55,203 nt of DNA from Deltaproteobacteria bacterium Ga0077539 (GTDB lineage Bacteria > Myxococcota_A > Polyangia > Polyangiales > Ga0077539): assembly GCA_001465015.1 (NCBI GenBank), contig LNEO01000300.1:1-55203 (forward strand), read 5' to 3'. Numbering within the stretch: the stretch's first letter is position 1; each line of letters begins with the position of its first letter. The translations under genes and the position numbers were made by a program. This document shows positions 8,105-17,200 of the stretch, piece after piece. The notes under the pieces were generated by a model. It did no database searches. It was not told the origin of the DNA and was given only the letters and a program-made list of their open reading frames with translations.

Positions 8105-9933
8105 GGCCCACGACCGGCGGGGCATGGTTGTGCGCCGCGATGCTCGCCTGCGCGACGCCGCGCCCTGCGACGCCCGACGGCGGCGATGGCGGCTCGATCG
8201 AGTCGTCGATCGCCGATGTGCCCTCGGATCGACCCTCGCCCAATCCGCACTGCGGTCCCGACGGGCGCCCCGCGGTCGCCTATCCGCCCGGCCCGCACGA
8301 GATCATCGACGACGCGGTCCTGCCCGACCTCTCGTTCGCCGACGGGCGCGGAGGGACCGTGCGGCTCTCGCAGTTCTTCGAGCCGTGCGCCGCGCGCGCG
8401 CGGTTCTTGGTGTTGCGGCAGATGGCAGCGTGGAGCGGCCCTTCGCAGTGGCACGCGGCGCACACGGCGCAGTCTCTGAGGGCCCTCGGCGATCGCGCGA
8501 CGGTCATCGATCTGCTCACGCTCGGGCGCGACAATCTCCCGGCGGACGCGCGCGAGCTCGACGCCTGGCGCCAGCGCTTCGCGAGCGGGATGCTCGCAGA
8601 CCAGCGCGTGCTGCTCGACCCCGAGTACACGCTGCGCGCGGTGTACATCGGCGTTCGGCTGCTGCCTGTTGTCATCGTGGTCGATCGCCGCACGATGCGC
8701 GCGGCGCGGATCCTGACGGGGCCGACGCAGCACACGCTCGACGAAGAGCTCGCGCGCACCGTCGCGCGCGTCGACGGACTGCCGCCTCCCGATCACCGCG
8801 AGCATCCGGGCGAGCACGAGCTGTCCGAAGACCAGTGGGACATGCTGCGCGAAATGGCGCGGATTCCGCCGCCACCTCCGTCACCTACCAATCGGTATGC
8901 GGACGACCCTCGGGCGGCGGCGCTGGGCGATCGGCTCTTCAATGACACTGCGCTCTCGACTGGGGGCGTGTCGTGCGCGAGCTGCCATCAAGCGTCGAGA
9001 GATTTCACCGACGCGCGCGCGACGGGCGTGGGTGTTGGCTTCGCGCGCGGCGGGCGCAACACGCCGACCGTTCGGTATGCGCCCTACACGCGCTGGCTCT
9101 TCTGGGACGGGCGCGCCGACTCGGTGTGGTCGCAGGCTGTCGCTCCGATCGAGAACCCGATCGAGATGCGCTCGTCGCGCTTGCGCGTGGCGCACGAGAT
9201 CTTCGATCGCTACCGGACCGAGTACGAAGCGGTGTTCGGCGCGCTTCCTCCGCTCGACGATCGAACGCGGTTTCCCTCCGACGGAATGCCCGGCGTCGCC
9301 GCGTACGACGCGATGCCCGAGCCCGATCGCGTCGCGGTCGATCGCGTGTTCGCCAACGTGGGCAAGGCGATCGAAGCGTACGAGCGCACGCTGCGCTTCG
9401 CGCCGAGCGCGGCGGACCGCTACGCGATGGGCGACATGAGCGCGCTCGACGCTGAGCAAAAAGCGGGGCTGCACCACTTCTTCGCGAGCGGCTGCGTGCA
9501 GTGCCACCACGGGCCGATGCTCACCGACGACAGCTTTCACAACATCGCGATGCCGTCGGGCCGCGCGGACAACGCGGGCGATCGCGGGTGGATCGACGGG
9601 ATCGCGCAGGTGCTCGCCAACCCGTTCAACGCCGCCGGGCCTTTCAGCGACGCGCCCATGGACCGCGGGCATCTCGATCGACTGCCGCGCTCGGCGCCGA
9701 GCGTCACGCTCGGAATGATCCATACGCCGGGCCTTCGCGGCACCGCGCGCACCGGACCGTGGGGACACGGCGGGCGGTTCACTCGTCTCGACGACGTGAT
9801 GCTCCACTACGCGAGCCAGGTTCGGCGCAACGCGGTGACCTCGCGCGTCGGCCAGGAAGACCTGCACCTCAGCGACTTTCACATGGACGAGCAGACGATC
9901 CGAGAGCTTCGGTCCTTCGTCGAAGCGCTGTAA
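8101..9933 (+). CDS. Lipoprotein fusion: thioredoxin-fold domain plus dihaem cytochrome c peroxidase (MauG/CcpA-like)
   Basis: 610-aa exported lipoprotein. A short signal ends in a lipobox (AMLAC), followed by an Asp/Gly/Ser-rich linker. Residues about 70-240 form a redoxin-like domain (ARARFLVLRQMAAW, then LLPVVIVVD with the usual cis-Pro), but the CGPC position reads Ser112-Gly-Pro-Ser115. From about residue 270 to the end it is a dihaem peroxidase with haem motifs CASCH (292-296) and CVQCH (465-469) and typical GRADSVWSQAVAPIENPIEM and GPWGHGGRF segments. Expected role is periplasmic peroxide reduction or MauG-type oxidation. The GTG start overlaps the phosphatase stop. Fusion and cysteine loss are seen directly; the function of the N-domain is unknown. 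A TACC-N4-GGTA palindrome at 8886-8897 is probably coincidental. Confidence 0.82.
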   Translation: MRPTTGGAWLCAAMLACATPRPATPDGGDGGSIESSIADVPSDRPSPNPHCGPDGRPAVAYPPGPHEIIDDAVLPDLSFADGRGGTVRLSQFFEPCAARARFLVLRQMAAWSGPSQWHAAHTAQSLRALGDRATVIDLLTLGRDNLPADARELDAWRQRFASGMLADQRVLLDPEYTLRAVYIGVRLLPVVIVVDRRTMRAARILTGPTQHTLDEELARTVARVDGLPPPDHREHPGEHELSEDQWDMLREMARIPPPPPSPTNRYADDPRAAALGDRLFNDTALSTGGVSCASCHQASRDFTDARATGVGVGFARGGRNTPTVRYAPYTRWLFWDGRADSVWSQAVAPIENPIEMRSSRLRVAHEIFDRYRTEYEAVFGALPPLDDRTRFPSDGMPGVAAYDAMPEPDRVAVDRVFANVGKAIEAYERTLRFAPSAADRYAMGDMSALDAEQKAGLHHFFASGCVQCHHGPMLTDDSFHNIAMPSGRADNAGDRGWIDGIAQVLANPFNAAGPFSDAPMDRGHLDRLPRSAPSVTLGMIHTPGLRGTARTGPWGHGGRFTRLDDVMLHYASQVRRNAVTSRVGQEDLHLSDFHMDEQTIRELRSFVEAL

Positions 9934-9950
9934 TCCCCGCGATCGCTCGG

Positions 9951-10568
9951 TCAGCGGTGCTCGATGCTCGGGTGCGCGCTGTCGACGAGCCAGCGGCAGA
10001 GGGCCCAGCCGGGCTCGTGCTGCTTGGAGATCGCGAGGCGAGCGATGCGGGCGAAGGCGTCCTTGGTGATGTCTTTGTTCGCGCGTTGATAGCTGCGCCG
10101 CGCGTGATCCCAGGCTTTTTCGCCGTTGCGGTCGAGCTCGAAGCTCTTTCCGAGGGTGCTGTTCGAGCCGAGCGCGCCCCAGGTGATCCACTGCGGGCGG
10201 TCCGGCGCCGCCGCGCCTCGGCCGGGGCTCGAGAGCGTCGTGACGAACTCGTCGACGCACACGCCGACGAAGAGATAGTTCTTCTTCGGGTCGAACACGC
10301 CGTGCTCGGACAGCCCGCCGATGGCCATGTCCGCCTCGCACTCGGCGTCGATGTAGCTCTCGAACGCGCGCTCGTAGCGCACGCGGTCGGGCTCGTGCTT
10401 CTTGTGTTTGGGCGCCTCGTCGAGCAGCGCCAAGAAGATCTGCTCGGACGTGGCGAGCTCGTCGAGGCCGAGCGACTTGCAGAAGCCGACGTGCAACGCG
10501 AGCGCTGCTTCGGGCTTGAGCGGCGCGCCGACGCAGATGCGTCCGTAGAGTTCGTAGCTCGAGGTCAT
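9951..10568 (-). CDS. Hypothetical protein
   Basis: 205-aa protein I do not recognise. No signal peptide or membrane segment is visible; it is mixed alpha/beta by composition, with several charged stretches (APKHKKHEPDRVRYERAFES) and scattered Cys without metal-motif spacing. It lies 34 bp downstream of the bacterioferritin gene on the same strand, so it is probably in the bfd-bfr transcript. It converges with the peroxidase gene with a 17-bp gap. Start ATG 10568. Confidence 0.7.
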   Translation of the reverse strand: MTSSYELYGRICVGAPLKPEAALALHVGFCKSLGLDELATSEQIFLALLDEAPKHKKHEPDRVRYERAFESYIDAECEADMAIGGLSEHGVFDPKKNYLFVGVCVDEFVTTLSSPGRGAAAPDRPQWITWGALGSNSTLGKSFELDRNGEKAWDHARRSYQRANKDITKDAFARIARLAISKQHEPGWALCRWLVDSAHPSIEHR

Positions 10569-10602
10569 TGCAACCAGAAGTTGGTGGGGGAGGTGCGGCG
10601 CT

Positions 10603-11079
10603 TCAGGGCGCGTCGTGGATTTGCGCGGCGAGGTAGAGGTCGTGTCCGAGCTGCGCGAGCTCGCGCTGCTGCGCCTCGAGCCAATGGAGATAGACCTGCT
10701 CTTTGGAGAGCTGGTCCTCGGCGAGCTCGGCGGTCCCGTGGTCTGCGAGCGAGAGGGCGGTTCGCGCGAGCTCTTCGAGCCGGGCGCACAGCTCTTGCTG
10801 CAGCGTGAGGTCGAGCGAGAGCTGTTCGACCGGACCTTCGGCGGCGCCGACCTTCGCGATTCGCTGGAGGTTGGGCAGCCCTTCGAGCAAGAGCACCCGC
10901 GCGATGACGGGCTCGGCCCTGCGCATCACGTGGATGGACTGCTTGTACGCCGCGCGGGCGAGCCGAAGAAATCCACGGTGTTCGTGGACCTTCGCCGCGA
11001 GAAACAGCTGATTGATCGCCGTGAGCTGCGCGGTGAGCGTGGCGTTGAGCGCGTCGACGACCTGCTTGTGACCCTTCAT
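10603..11079 (-). CDS. bfr: Bacterioferritin with degenerate ferroxidase centre, haem Met kept
   Basis: 158-aa bacterioferritin that aligns without gaps to E. coli Bfr through residue 135 (MKG start, AINQ, LEGLPNLQ). Haem ligand Met52 is present. The dinuclear iron ligands are nearly all replaced: Glu18 to Gln, Glu51 to Val, His54 to Arg, Glu94 to Gln, His130 to Tyr; only Glu127 remains. It should therefore bind haem at subunit interfaces but not oxidise Fe(II) at a ferroxidase site. Some bacteria pair such a subunit with a catalytic partner in mixed 24-mers (Neisseria and Magnetospirillum have two bfr types); no second bfr is in this window. Bfd, the usual electron donor for iron release, is encoded 68 bp upstream on the same strand. 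Confidence 0.88.
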   Translation of the reverse strand: MKGHKQVVDALNATLTAQLTAINQLFLAAKVHEHRGFLRLARAAYKQSIHVMRRAEPVIARVLLLEGLPNLQRIAKVGAAEGPVEQLSLDLTLQQELCARLEELARTALSLADHGTAELAEDQLSKEQVYLHWLEAQQRELAQLGHDLYLAAQIHDAP

Positions 11080-11147
11080 CGTTTCGGGCCAACACTAAAC
11101 CGCCCCTCCCTCGGACGTCGTAGCTTTTTCGGTCGGTTCGGCGCGGA

Positions 11148-11369
11148 TTACCCCGCTGCGCGCGCGGAAGCTCCGCCGTGCGCGCGGGGGCAGTGATCGC
11201 AGCCGGCGCCGCAGTGCTCGTCGAGCATCGATTGAATCTCGTCTCGGCACGACCCGCAGTCGCCGCCCGCGCCGCACTCGAGCGTGACCTCGTCCACAGA
11301 CGACGCGCCCGCGTCGATCGAGGCGCGAATTCGAGACTGGGTGACGACGCGACAGATGCACACGTACAT
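11148..11369 (-). CDS. bfd: Bacterioferritin-associated ferredoxin (Bfd)
   Basis: 73-aa [2Fe-2S] BFD-like protein. The four iron-sulfur ligands are Cys4, Cys6, Cys38 and Cys41, the same positions as in Pseudomonas Bfd. Bfd passes electrons through Bfr haem to mobilise stored iron. The C-terminus adds a Cys/His-rich tail (HCGAGCDHC) not typical of the family. ATG 11369 was chosen over an upstream GTG (11375) because it gives the canonical MYVCIC start and has GAGG upstream at suitable spacing. It heads the bfd-bfr-hypothetical operon, downstream of a good sigma70-type promoter at 11429-11457. Confidence 0.9.
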   Translation of the reverse strand: MYVCICRVVTQSRIRASIDAGASSVDEVTLECGAGGDCGSCRDEIQSMLDEHCGAGCDHCPRAHGGASARAAG

Positions 11370-11428
11370 GAGCACCTCGGGGGCAATGCCTCCCTCGGTT
11401 CGCGACCGTCGCGAGCCAGGGAGGCAGT

Positions 11429-11457
11429 GGTATACCGATGTTGAGAGTCGGTTTCAA
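11429..11457 (-). promoter_or_regulatory. Predicted sigma70 promoter for bfd-bfr
   Basis: On the minus strand TTGAAA (11457-11452) and TATACC (11434-11429) are separated by exactly 17 bp, about 60 bp upstream of the bfd ATG. The -35 also lies in an imperfect inverted repeat GTTGA-N9-TCAAC (11440-11458), a possible regulator site. I saw no clear Fur box. Confidence 0.55.
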
Positions 11458-11542
11458 CACTAGCATTGATGTTTCTGTCGACAAGTCCTGGGATGCGTCG
11501 CGGCGCGGCGCCGGCGCAGGGGGATGAATGTACTTGTGTGAA

Positions 11543-11571
11543 TTGATTGGATATCTGTCACTTTGTATGAA
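11543..11571 (+). promoter_or_regulatory. Candidate promoter of the FIST gene
   Basis: TTGATT (11543-11548) and TATGAA (11566-11571) are separated by 17 bp in an AT-rich stretch about 130 bp upstream of the FIST ATG. It is a reasonable but imperfect sigma70 match. Confidence 0.4.
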
Positions 11572-11700
11572 GCCAAAATATCCGTGGCGATGCCGTGGTC
11601 GGGTTGGTAGCGTGTCGAGTTGATCGCAACGCATCGGCCTTGGGCACCTCCAAATGGCAGTAGCGAAGGCCGGCAACCTGACCACTCCACGGAGAGAATC

Positions 11701-12897
11701 ATGACGCTTCGCGCGACGAGTTTTGCAGCTGATGGATCGGGCGCGAGCGCGGCCGAGACGTTGATCGACGCGGCGCGAGCTCAGTTTGCGCCGGACGGCC
11801 CGCAGCTGTTGTTCGTGTTTGCGTCCACCGCGCAGCCGCTGGGCGAGCTGTGCTCGACGTTGTCCGCGGGGCTGCCGAAGACGTTGATCCTGTCGGCGTC
11901 CAGCGCGGGGGAGTTTACGGAGCGGGGCGACCGAAAGAGCGGCGTCTCGGCGCTGGCGCTGCACAGCGACGGCGATGAATTGGTGTGCTCCGCAGGGATC
12001 GCGACGGGGCTCGGGTCGGACCCGGACTCCACCGTCGCCCGAGCCCTCGGCGAGCAGCCGCTCTCGGTCGATGGCTTTCCGCATCGAACCGCGGTGTTGC
12101 TGCTCGATCCGCTCGCGGGACACGCAGAGGAAGCGGCGCTCTTGCTCTCCATGAGGCTCGGCGCCAACGCGCGCATCGCTGGTGGCGCGGCGGGCGACGA
12201 CCTCGCGATGAAGCTCACGCACGTCGGACACAACGGCGTTGTCGCGAGCGACGCGGCGGTGGTCGCGCTCTTGCACAGCAAATACCCCATCGGGATCGGC
12301 GTGAAGCACGGACACCGAGCGTTTACCGACCCGTTTACGGTGACCTCGTCGAAGGGGGCGCTCGTCGAGTCGATCGAGGGCCAGCCCGCGTGGCCGTTCT
12401 GGCGAGAGCTCGTGCGAGAGCAGGCGCGCCAGGCTGGCTACGACGTCGACGCGCTCGATCCGTCGAAAGTCGGCGCGCTGTTGCTTCGGTTCGAGGGAGC
12501 GCTCGAGGCGGGCACCGAGCTGAAGATCCGCGCGCCGCTCGCGCTCGAGGGCGACGCGATTCGATTCGCCTGCGAGATTCCTGAGGGCGCGCGGCTGCGG
12601 ATGACCGAGAGCACCGCTGAGGGACAGGTCGCCAGCGCCCTGGAAGCTGCGCGGCTGGCCAAGGTCCAACTCGGAGGCGCGAAGGTCGCTGGCGCGGTGG
12701 TGTTCGACTGCATCTGCCGAAATCTGATCCTCGGCTCGCACTTCGACGCTGCGGTGCGAGGCATCTCGAACGCGCTCGACGATGCTCCCATCGCCGGCTT
12801 CGAGACGTACGGCGAGATCGCGCTCGTCGAGGGTGATCTCAGCGGCTTTCACAACACGACGAGCGTCGTGCTCGCCTTCGGAGCGAGCGATGCATGA
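11701..12897 (+). CDS. FIST N/C-domain sensory protein
   Basis: 398-aa stand-alone FIST protein (F-box and intracellular signal transduction domain). The N-terminal FIST domain contains an SSAGEFTERG-type loop and IAGGAAGDD (about residues 160-168); the FIST_C domain ends with the characteristic GFETYGEIA and FHNTTSVVLAF segments. FIST domains are thought to bind small ligands, perhaps amino acids, and usually feed kinases, methyl-accepting proteins or cyclases; none is attached here. The ATG at 11701 has GGAGAG upstream. The 3' end overlaps the next gene by 8 bp, so the partner is co-translated and is the best candidate effector. Confidence 0.82.
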   Translation: MTLRATSFAADGSGASAAETLIDAARAQFAPDGPQLLFVFASTAQPLGELCSTLSAGLPKTLILSASSAGEFTERGDRKSGVSALALHSDGDELVCSAGIATGLGSDPDSTVARALGEQPLSVDGFPHRTAVLLLDPLAGHAEEAALLLSMRLGANARIAGGAAGDDLAMKLTHVGHNGVVASDAAVVALLHSKYPIGIGVKHGHRAFTDPFTVTSSKGALVESIEGQPAWPFWRELVREQARQAGYDVDALDPSKVGALLLRFEGALEAGTELKIRAPLALEGDAIRFACEIPEGARLRMTESTAEGQVASALEAARLAKVQLGGAKVAGAVVFDCICRNLILGSHFDAAVRGISNALDDAPIAGFETYGEIALVEGDLSGFHNTTSVVLAFGASDA

Positions 12898-13459
12898 CGC
12901 AGGAGGCAAGCGCTGGTCGCTCGACTCGCTCGTGTCGATGCTCGCGCCCGTGGTGGGCGCCGAGCGCGCGCGCGCGTCGGTGCTGTCAGCGCTCGCTTCG
13001 TTGCGCCTTCCAGAGAGCGCGATCGACGAGGGCGACGCTCGCAGGGTGTTTCAGTTCTTGCTGGGGGCGGGCGGGCTCACCGGCGTCGCGGCGCACCGCG
13101 TGCTCTCGACGATGTCGAGCGGGGACAGCCCTGCGGCCTCGAGCTCGGCGTCGGTCATGCGCGCCGTGGTCAACAGTGACTTCACTCCACCTCGTGCGGT
13201 TTCTGCGGTCAACGCGATGCAAAGCACAACCAGCGGACCGAGCGTGACCCGCGCCCAGATCGTCGAGCTGCTCGAGCACGCGGTCGGAAGGGCCGTCGCC
13301 GAGACCGCGGTCAACCGCGCGTCCTCGGCGGCTGGCTTCGGCCCCTCGGGATCCGTTCAATCCGCAATGAAAGTGCTCGAGACCATCGCCCAAGAGCCAG
13401 GTCTCGTCGGAATCACCGCGCGCTTCGCCAAAGCGCGACTGGCGCTGCGCGGAGCATAG
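12890..13459 (+). CDS. Hypothetical partner of the FIST protein
   Basis: 189-aa, Ala/Ser/Val-rich, probably helical protein with no signal or membrane segment. It appears to hold two similar helical units, around residues 10-70 and 115-185: the first begins LDSLVSMLAPVVGAERARAS, the second IVELLEHAVGRAVAETAVNR. A low-complexity Ser/Thr-rich linker joins them, suggesting an internal duplication. The ATG lies inside the FIST gene (8-bp overlap), implying coupled translation. Family not recognised. Confidence 0.7.
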   Translation: MHDAGGKRWSLDSLVSMLAPVVGAERARASVLSALASLRLPESAIDEGDARRVFQFLLGAGGLTGVAAHRVLSTMSSGDSPAASSSASVMRAVVNSDFTPPRAVSAVNAMQSTTSGPSVTRAQIVELLEHAVGRAVAETAVNRASSAAGFGPSGSVQSAMKVLETIAQEPGLVGITARFAKARLALRGA

Positions 13460-13502
13460 CGAAGACGCCCCCGCGGTTGCGACTTCTGCTATCCATCCCG
13501 TC

Positions 13503-14279
13503 GTGCGCTTTCACCCACTGGCTCTTGGTCTCGCCGCGGCGCTCGCGATCGGTTGCGCGAGCCCTGTCGCCGCGCCCTCGGACGCGGCCGACGTCGCGAC
13601 GCCCGACGCCCAGGTCAGACCGGCGTATCGCTGCGAGGCGCGCGAGGTTCCTTGCGTCGCGTCGTCGATCCAGCGCCTCGGTTTGCTCACCGATCGCAAC
13701 AGCGGCGCGATCACGACCGAGGGCGAGCTCACCGTGCTCGACGCTACCTCCGGCGGCCGCATGCCCACCGAGAGCTATCTGTACGCGCGGTTCACCACCG
13801 CCGGGCTCGTCAAGGTCGAGCTCCACGACGAAGAGGCGCTCGAGTCCATGGACTGGGACATCGCCTTTCGTCGGAGCGTCGTTCGTTTGAATAGTGGTGT
13901 CTCAGGGCCGTCGTGCGTCGAGGGCACCGAGGCTCCAGAAGGGCTCGCCTTCGAGCAGGTCACGCGGGTCGAGCCGAGCACGAGCTTTCGTCGAGAGAGC
14001 TATCTGACGCCGATCAACTGCTACTACGTGAGCGACGGTCAGGGCATCGGCGGACCCGGCACCGTGCTCGCGCGATACTGGCGCTTCGCGAACAACTGCC
14101 TGCAAATGACCGGCGAGACGTTCATGATTCGCCTGCGCGACGACCGCGTCGTCAAGCTGCAAGTGCGCGGGTACTACGACGTCGAGTCGCAGCGGTTGTG
14201 CGACGAGGGCGGCGAGGTTCCGATGAGCGACAACGGCGCTGCCACGATCCGGTTGCGCTGGTCGTTTGTCCCTCGGTGA
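13503..14279 (+). CDS. HmuY-like lipoprotein
   Basis: 258-aa exported lipoprotein. The signal peptide ends in lipobox LAIGC and is followed by an Asp/Ala-rich linker. The core matches the HmuY family in layout: YLYARFTTAGLVKVE, MDWDIAFRRSVVRLNSGVSG, then a long beta-rich C-terminus. HmuY of Porphyromonas binds haem; myxobacteria have many paralogues and most ligands are unknown. The start is taken as GTG 13503, which gives an immediate signal peptide. The TGA stop is inside a hairpin (14275-14291) that also contains the stop of the convergent glycosidase gene. Confidence 0.78.
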   Translation: MRFHPLALGLAAALAIGCASPVAAPSDAADVATPDAQVRPAYRCEAREVPCVASSIQRLGLLTDRNSGAITTEGELTVLDATSGGRMPTESYLYARFTTAGLVKVELHDEEALESMDWDIAFRRSVVRLNSGVSGPSCVEGTEAPEGLAFEQVTRVEPSTSFRRESYLTPINCYYVSDGQGIGGPGTVLARYWRFANNCLQMTGETFMIRLRDDRVVKLQVRGYYDVESQRLCDEGGEVPMSDNGAATIRLRWSFVPR

Positions 14280-14291
14280 CCCGCGGTCACC
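14275..14291. terminator. Hairpin holding both convergent stop codons
   Basis: GGTGACC-CGC-GGTCACC forms a perfect 7-bp stem with a 3-nt loop. The left arm contains the TGA of the HmuY-like gene and the right arm the TGA of the glycosidase gene. No T-tract follows, so intrinsic termination is uncertain. Confidence 0.45.
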
Positions 14292-17200
14292 TTGTGATCC
14301 AAGAGCTCGAAGCGCGCGACGCCGCAGCGAGGTCGATCTCGTAGTAGCCGCCGCCGCCGGGGGTCCACGGCTGGTGAGTCGGAGGTAGGACGTCGTTGTA
14401 GTTGCCGCCGCCGGTCACGACGTGGGCGGCGACGCGCACGCGCGAAGGGAGCCCGAGCTGCGCGCGCGGGATGCGCAGCGAGAGGGTGCGGTTGGAGTCT
14501 GTTCCGACCCAGAAATGGCGGCCCTGCACGAAGCGAAGCGAGCGACGCCAGGCCATCCCGTCGTAATGAAAGATCCCGTTGAACGGCCCCGCGCCGTCTG
14601 CGAGGTCGCTCTGCCGACGAACAACGATCGCGAACTCCGCGGCGAACGGAACGCTTGGCGTCTGCATCGAGTACGTGAGCCCCGGGCGCGCTGCGCCAGC
14701 GGGCCCCGCCGCGGACTGCAGGTACACGACGAGCGGCCGCTCGCGGGTGGTCTCGAACGCCGGCGACGCGAGCGCGAGATAGAGATAGTCGTCGTCCCAA
14801 TCGAGGGCGAAGTTGTCCCACGTGTCGAAGCGGATCCCCGGCTGCGCGCGCTGCGCCATCGCGAAGTCGTCGAAGTCGCGATTGCCGTCGAGCGCGACGT
14901 GCGCCGCGGCCGAGCGGGGCAGTCCGTCCATCGGCAGCACCCGCAGCTCCGCGATGTTCACGCGGTTGAAGGCTCCGCTCGCTCCGCCGCTGCCGCCCGT
15001 GTACGCGTTGAAGTGCGCGAACGCTGACATGTTTACGCTCTGCGGCGTCTCGTCGATGGTGACGAGGTACTCGCGGCCTGCGGTGAGATCGGCGCGGACG
15101 AAATTCGAATCGCGCCACTGATCCCACGCTCCGGTGTGGGGCATGACGAAGATGCCGCTCGCCACCTCGCGGCGATCGAGCGCGTCGACCACGGTCACGC
15201 GCTTGACCGCGGCGGTGATGCCCGTCGTCAACCCGCCGGCGCCGTTGCTGTAGGTCAGCTGAAGCAGGTGCGCTCCAGTTTGATTGGCGCGAAGCTCGCT
15301 CACGCGAAGCGTGTGCGACGGGTCGCCCCAGCCCTCGATGTGAAATCGCCCGCCGCGATCGACCGGCGTTCCGCCAGTGTTCGCGAAGTCGTGCGCGAGC
15401 ACGGGGTGCACGTGAACGAAGTCGCGGCCCCAGTAGCAACGAGGCTCGCTGTGCTGCGAGCGCGTCCCGGTCGCGGTGAAGCTCGTCGCGACGCTGTAGC
15501 AGTGCGTCCGGCTGCGATAGGTGCCCGAGCTCGCGTCTTCCCACGTCGTGGTCGTGCCCGGCAGCGCGGTCGCGACCCGCGTTCCGTCGCGGTAGACGTC
15601 GAACGTCACGTCCGACGCGGTCTCTCCCCCGCGCTCGAGCGCGAGGCGCAGTCGCGCGCCGTCCGCAGTGGGGGACACATCGGTGATCGCCGGACCGCGA
15701 GGCCCGAAGACGCGACGATAGTCGGACGTATCCGTGATTCGCGTGATGCGTCCCGCCGGGTCCGAGCCAGGCGCGAGCTGCACGCGAATTCTCCGCGAAG
15801 GGCTCGCTGCGAGCGTCGCCGCCGGGATCGCGTCTCCCGTGACGGCCGCTCCGTCGAGCATGATCGACTGAACGGTGAGCGCGTGCACCGAGTCGGGCAC
15901 CTGCGCGATCGACGGCAGCGCGAGCTCGACCGTGAGCCTCGTGCCGCGAAACATCACGCCTTCGAGCACGATCGTGTCCGCGTTGTCGAAGAGCGATCGC
16001 CGCCAGGCGCCCGTGACGTACGGGCGAACTCGCAGCGCGTCGCCCTGAGCGTCGAGGCCGAAGATCACGGACTGCACAGCGCCCAGGTAGCCGGCGACCG
16101 ACCACAGCTGCCGCGGAGAGTTGACGACAGGGCCGGTCGCCGCGCCGTCATCGAGCCGCGCGCGGCCCGTGACGAACTCGAAGTTCTCGGCGTGCGTTCG
16201 CAGCCGCGCGGCGCCCTCCATGAGCGACTGCATCGACGCGTTGGCGACGGCGTCGTTGCGCACCGCGCGCGCGGCGCGGAGCATGTACGCGGTGACGAAG
16301 GGCCACGCGGCGCGGTTGTGATAGATGGGGATCTGCTGCAGCTGCGGGTGGATCACGGGGGGACCAAACGGCCCGAAGGGGTAGTTCGCGACCGCGTCCG
16401 CGGCGTCCTGACCGGTGAGCACGCCCAGCGTAACGGCGAGCGAGGTCGCGAGCAGATCGAGCCGTCGCACAGGGCTCGGGTCGAGCGTCGTCGTGGTGAA
16501 CGCCGAGAGCGTGCGGCTGTCCGAGAGCCAGAAGCGCGCGCGGATCTGCGCGGCGAGGCGGTCACGACGCATCTGGTAGCCCGCCGCGGCCATGGGAGCG
16601 AAGCGCGCGGCCTCTGTGGCCACGAAATCAAGTGCTGCCCAGTGCAACAGGTTCGTCGACAACGAGTGCGACATCGCGATGTGCGCGGTGTCACGCCCGG
16701 TCCACGCCGGGTAGCTCTGCTCGCGCCAGTCGAGAAAGGACTGCTCGCCGCGGTAGAGCCCGGTCGTGTTGTCGAAGGCGACGACCGCGTCGTGCTCGAC
16801 GGTGTTGCGCAGGGCGTTGAATGCGCGGTTGGCGAAGAGGTCCCGCGACGCGTCGGGCAACCACGGGATCAGCGCCCTTGCGCCGGTGACCCACGCGACG
16901 CGGTCGGTCGAGACCGGGTACGAACCTCCCGTGCCGGTGTCCTGAACGACCTGCTCGTTGGACCCGTCGCGGCGCGCGCTGAGCTTGAAGGACAACGAAT
17001 TGAGCGAGCGCACGGGATCGAAGGGCGCGAGTCCGAGGTCGACCGAGTAGGCCGTGTCGCGGGTCCAGACGTAGTTCCACAGTTGGCCGGTCTCGAAGCA
17101 GCCGCCTGCGGGGCAGGGGATCGCGGCTCCGCTGTTGAACGCCCCGTCGCGGATGGCGTCGACCGAGTTGAGCCTCGCCTCTTCGACCGCGAGCGAATAG

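Larger units (their letters stand above)
11376..11700. promoter_or_regulatory. Divergent intergenic region bfd / FIST gene
   Basis: 325 bp that is clearly more AT-rich than its surroundings, with no gene. It holds the bfd promoter (11429-11457) and a candidate plus-strand promoter for the FIST gene (11543-11571). An in-frame ATG at 11620 would extend the FIST protein, but those residues look non-coding. Confidence 0.6.

Noticed and set aside
8886..8897. TACC-N4-GGTA inside the peroxidase gene as another TetR operator
   Set aside because: TACCAATCGGTA fits the half-sites but lies in an unrelated gene without promoter context; probably a chance copy, so it was not listed as a site.
9918..9960. 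Terminator between the peroxidase and 9951 genes
   Set aside because: Only a 5-bp stem (CGCTG/CAGCG) with a long loop; too weak to call.
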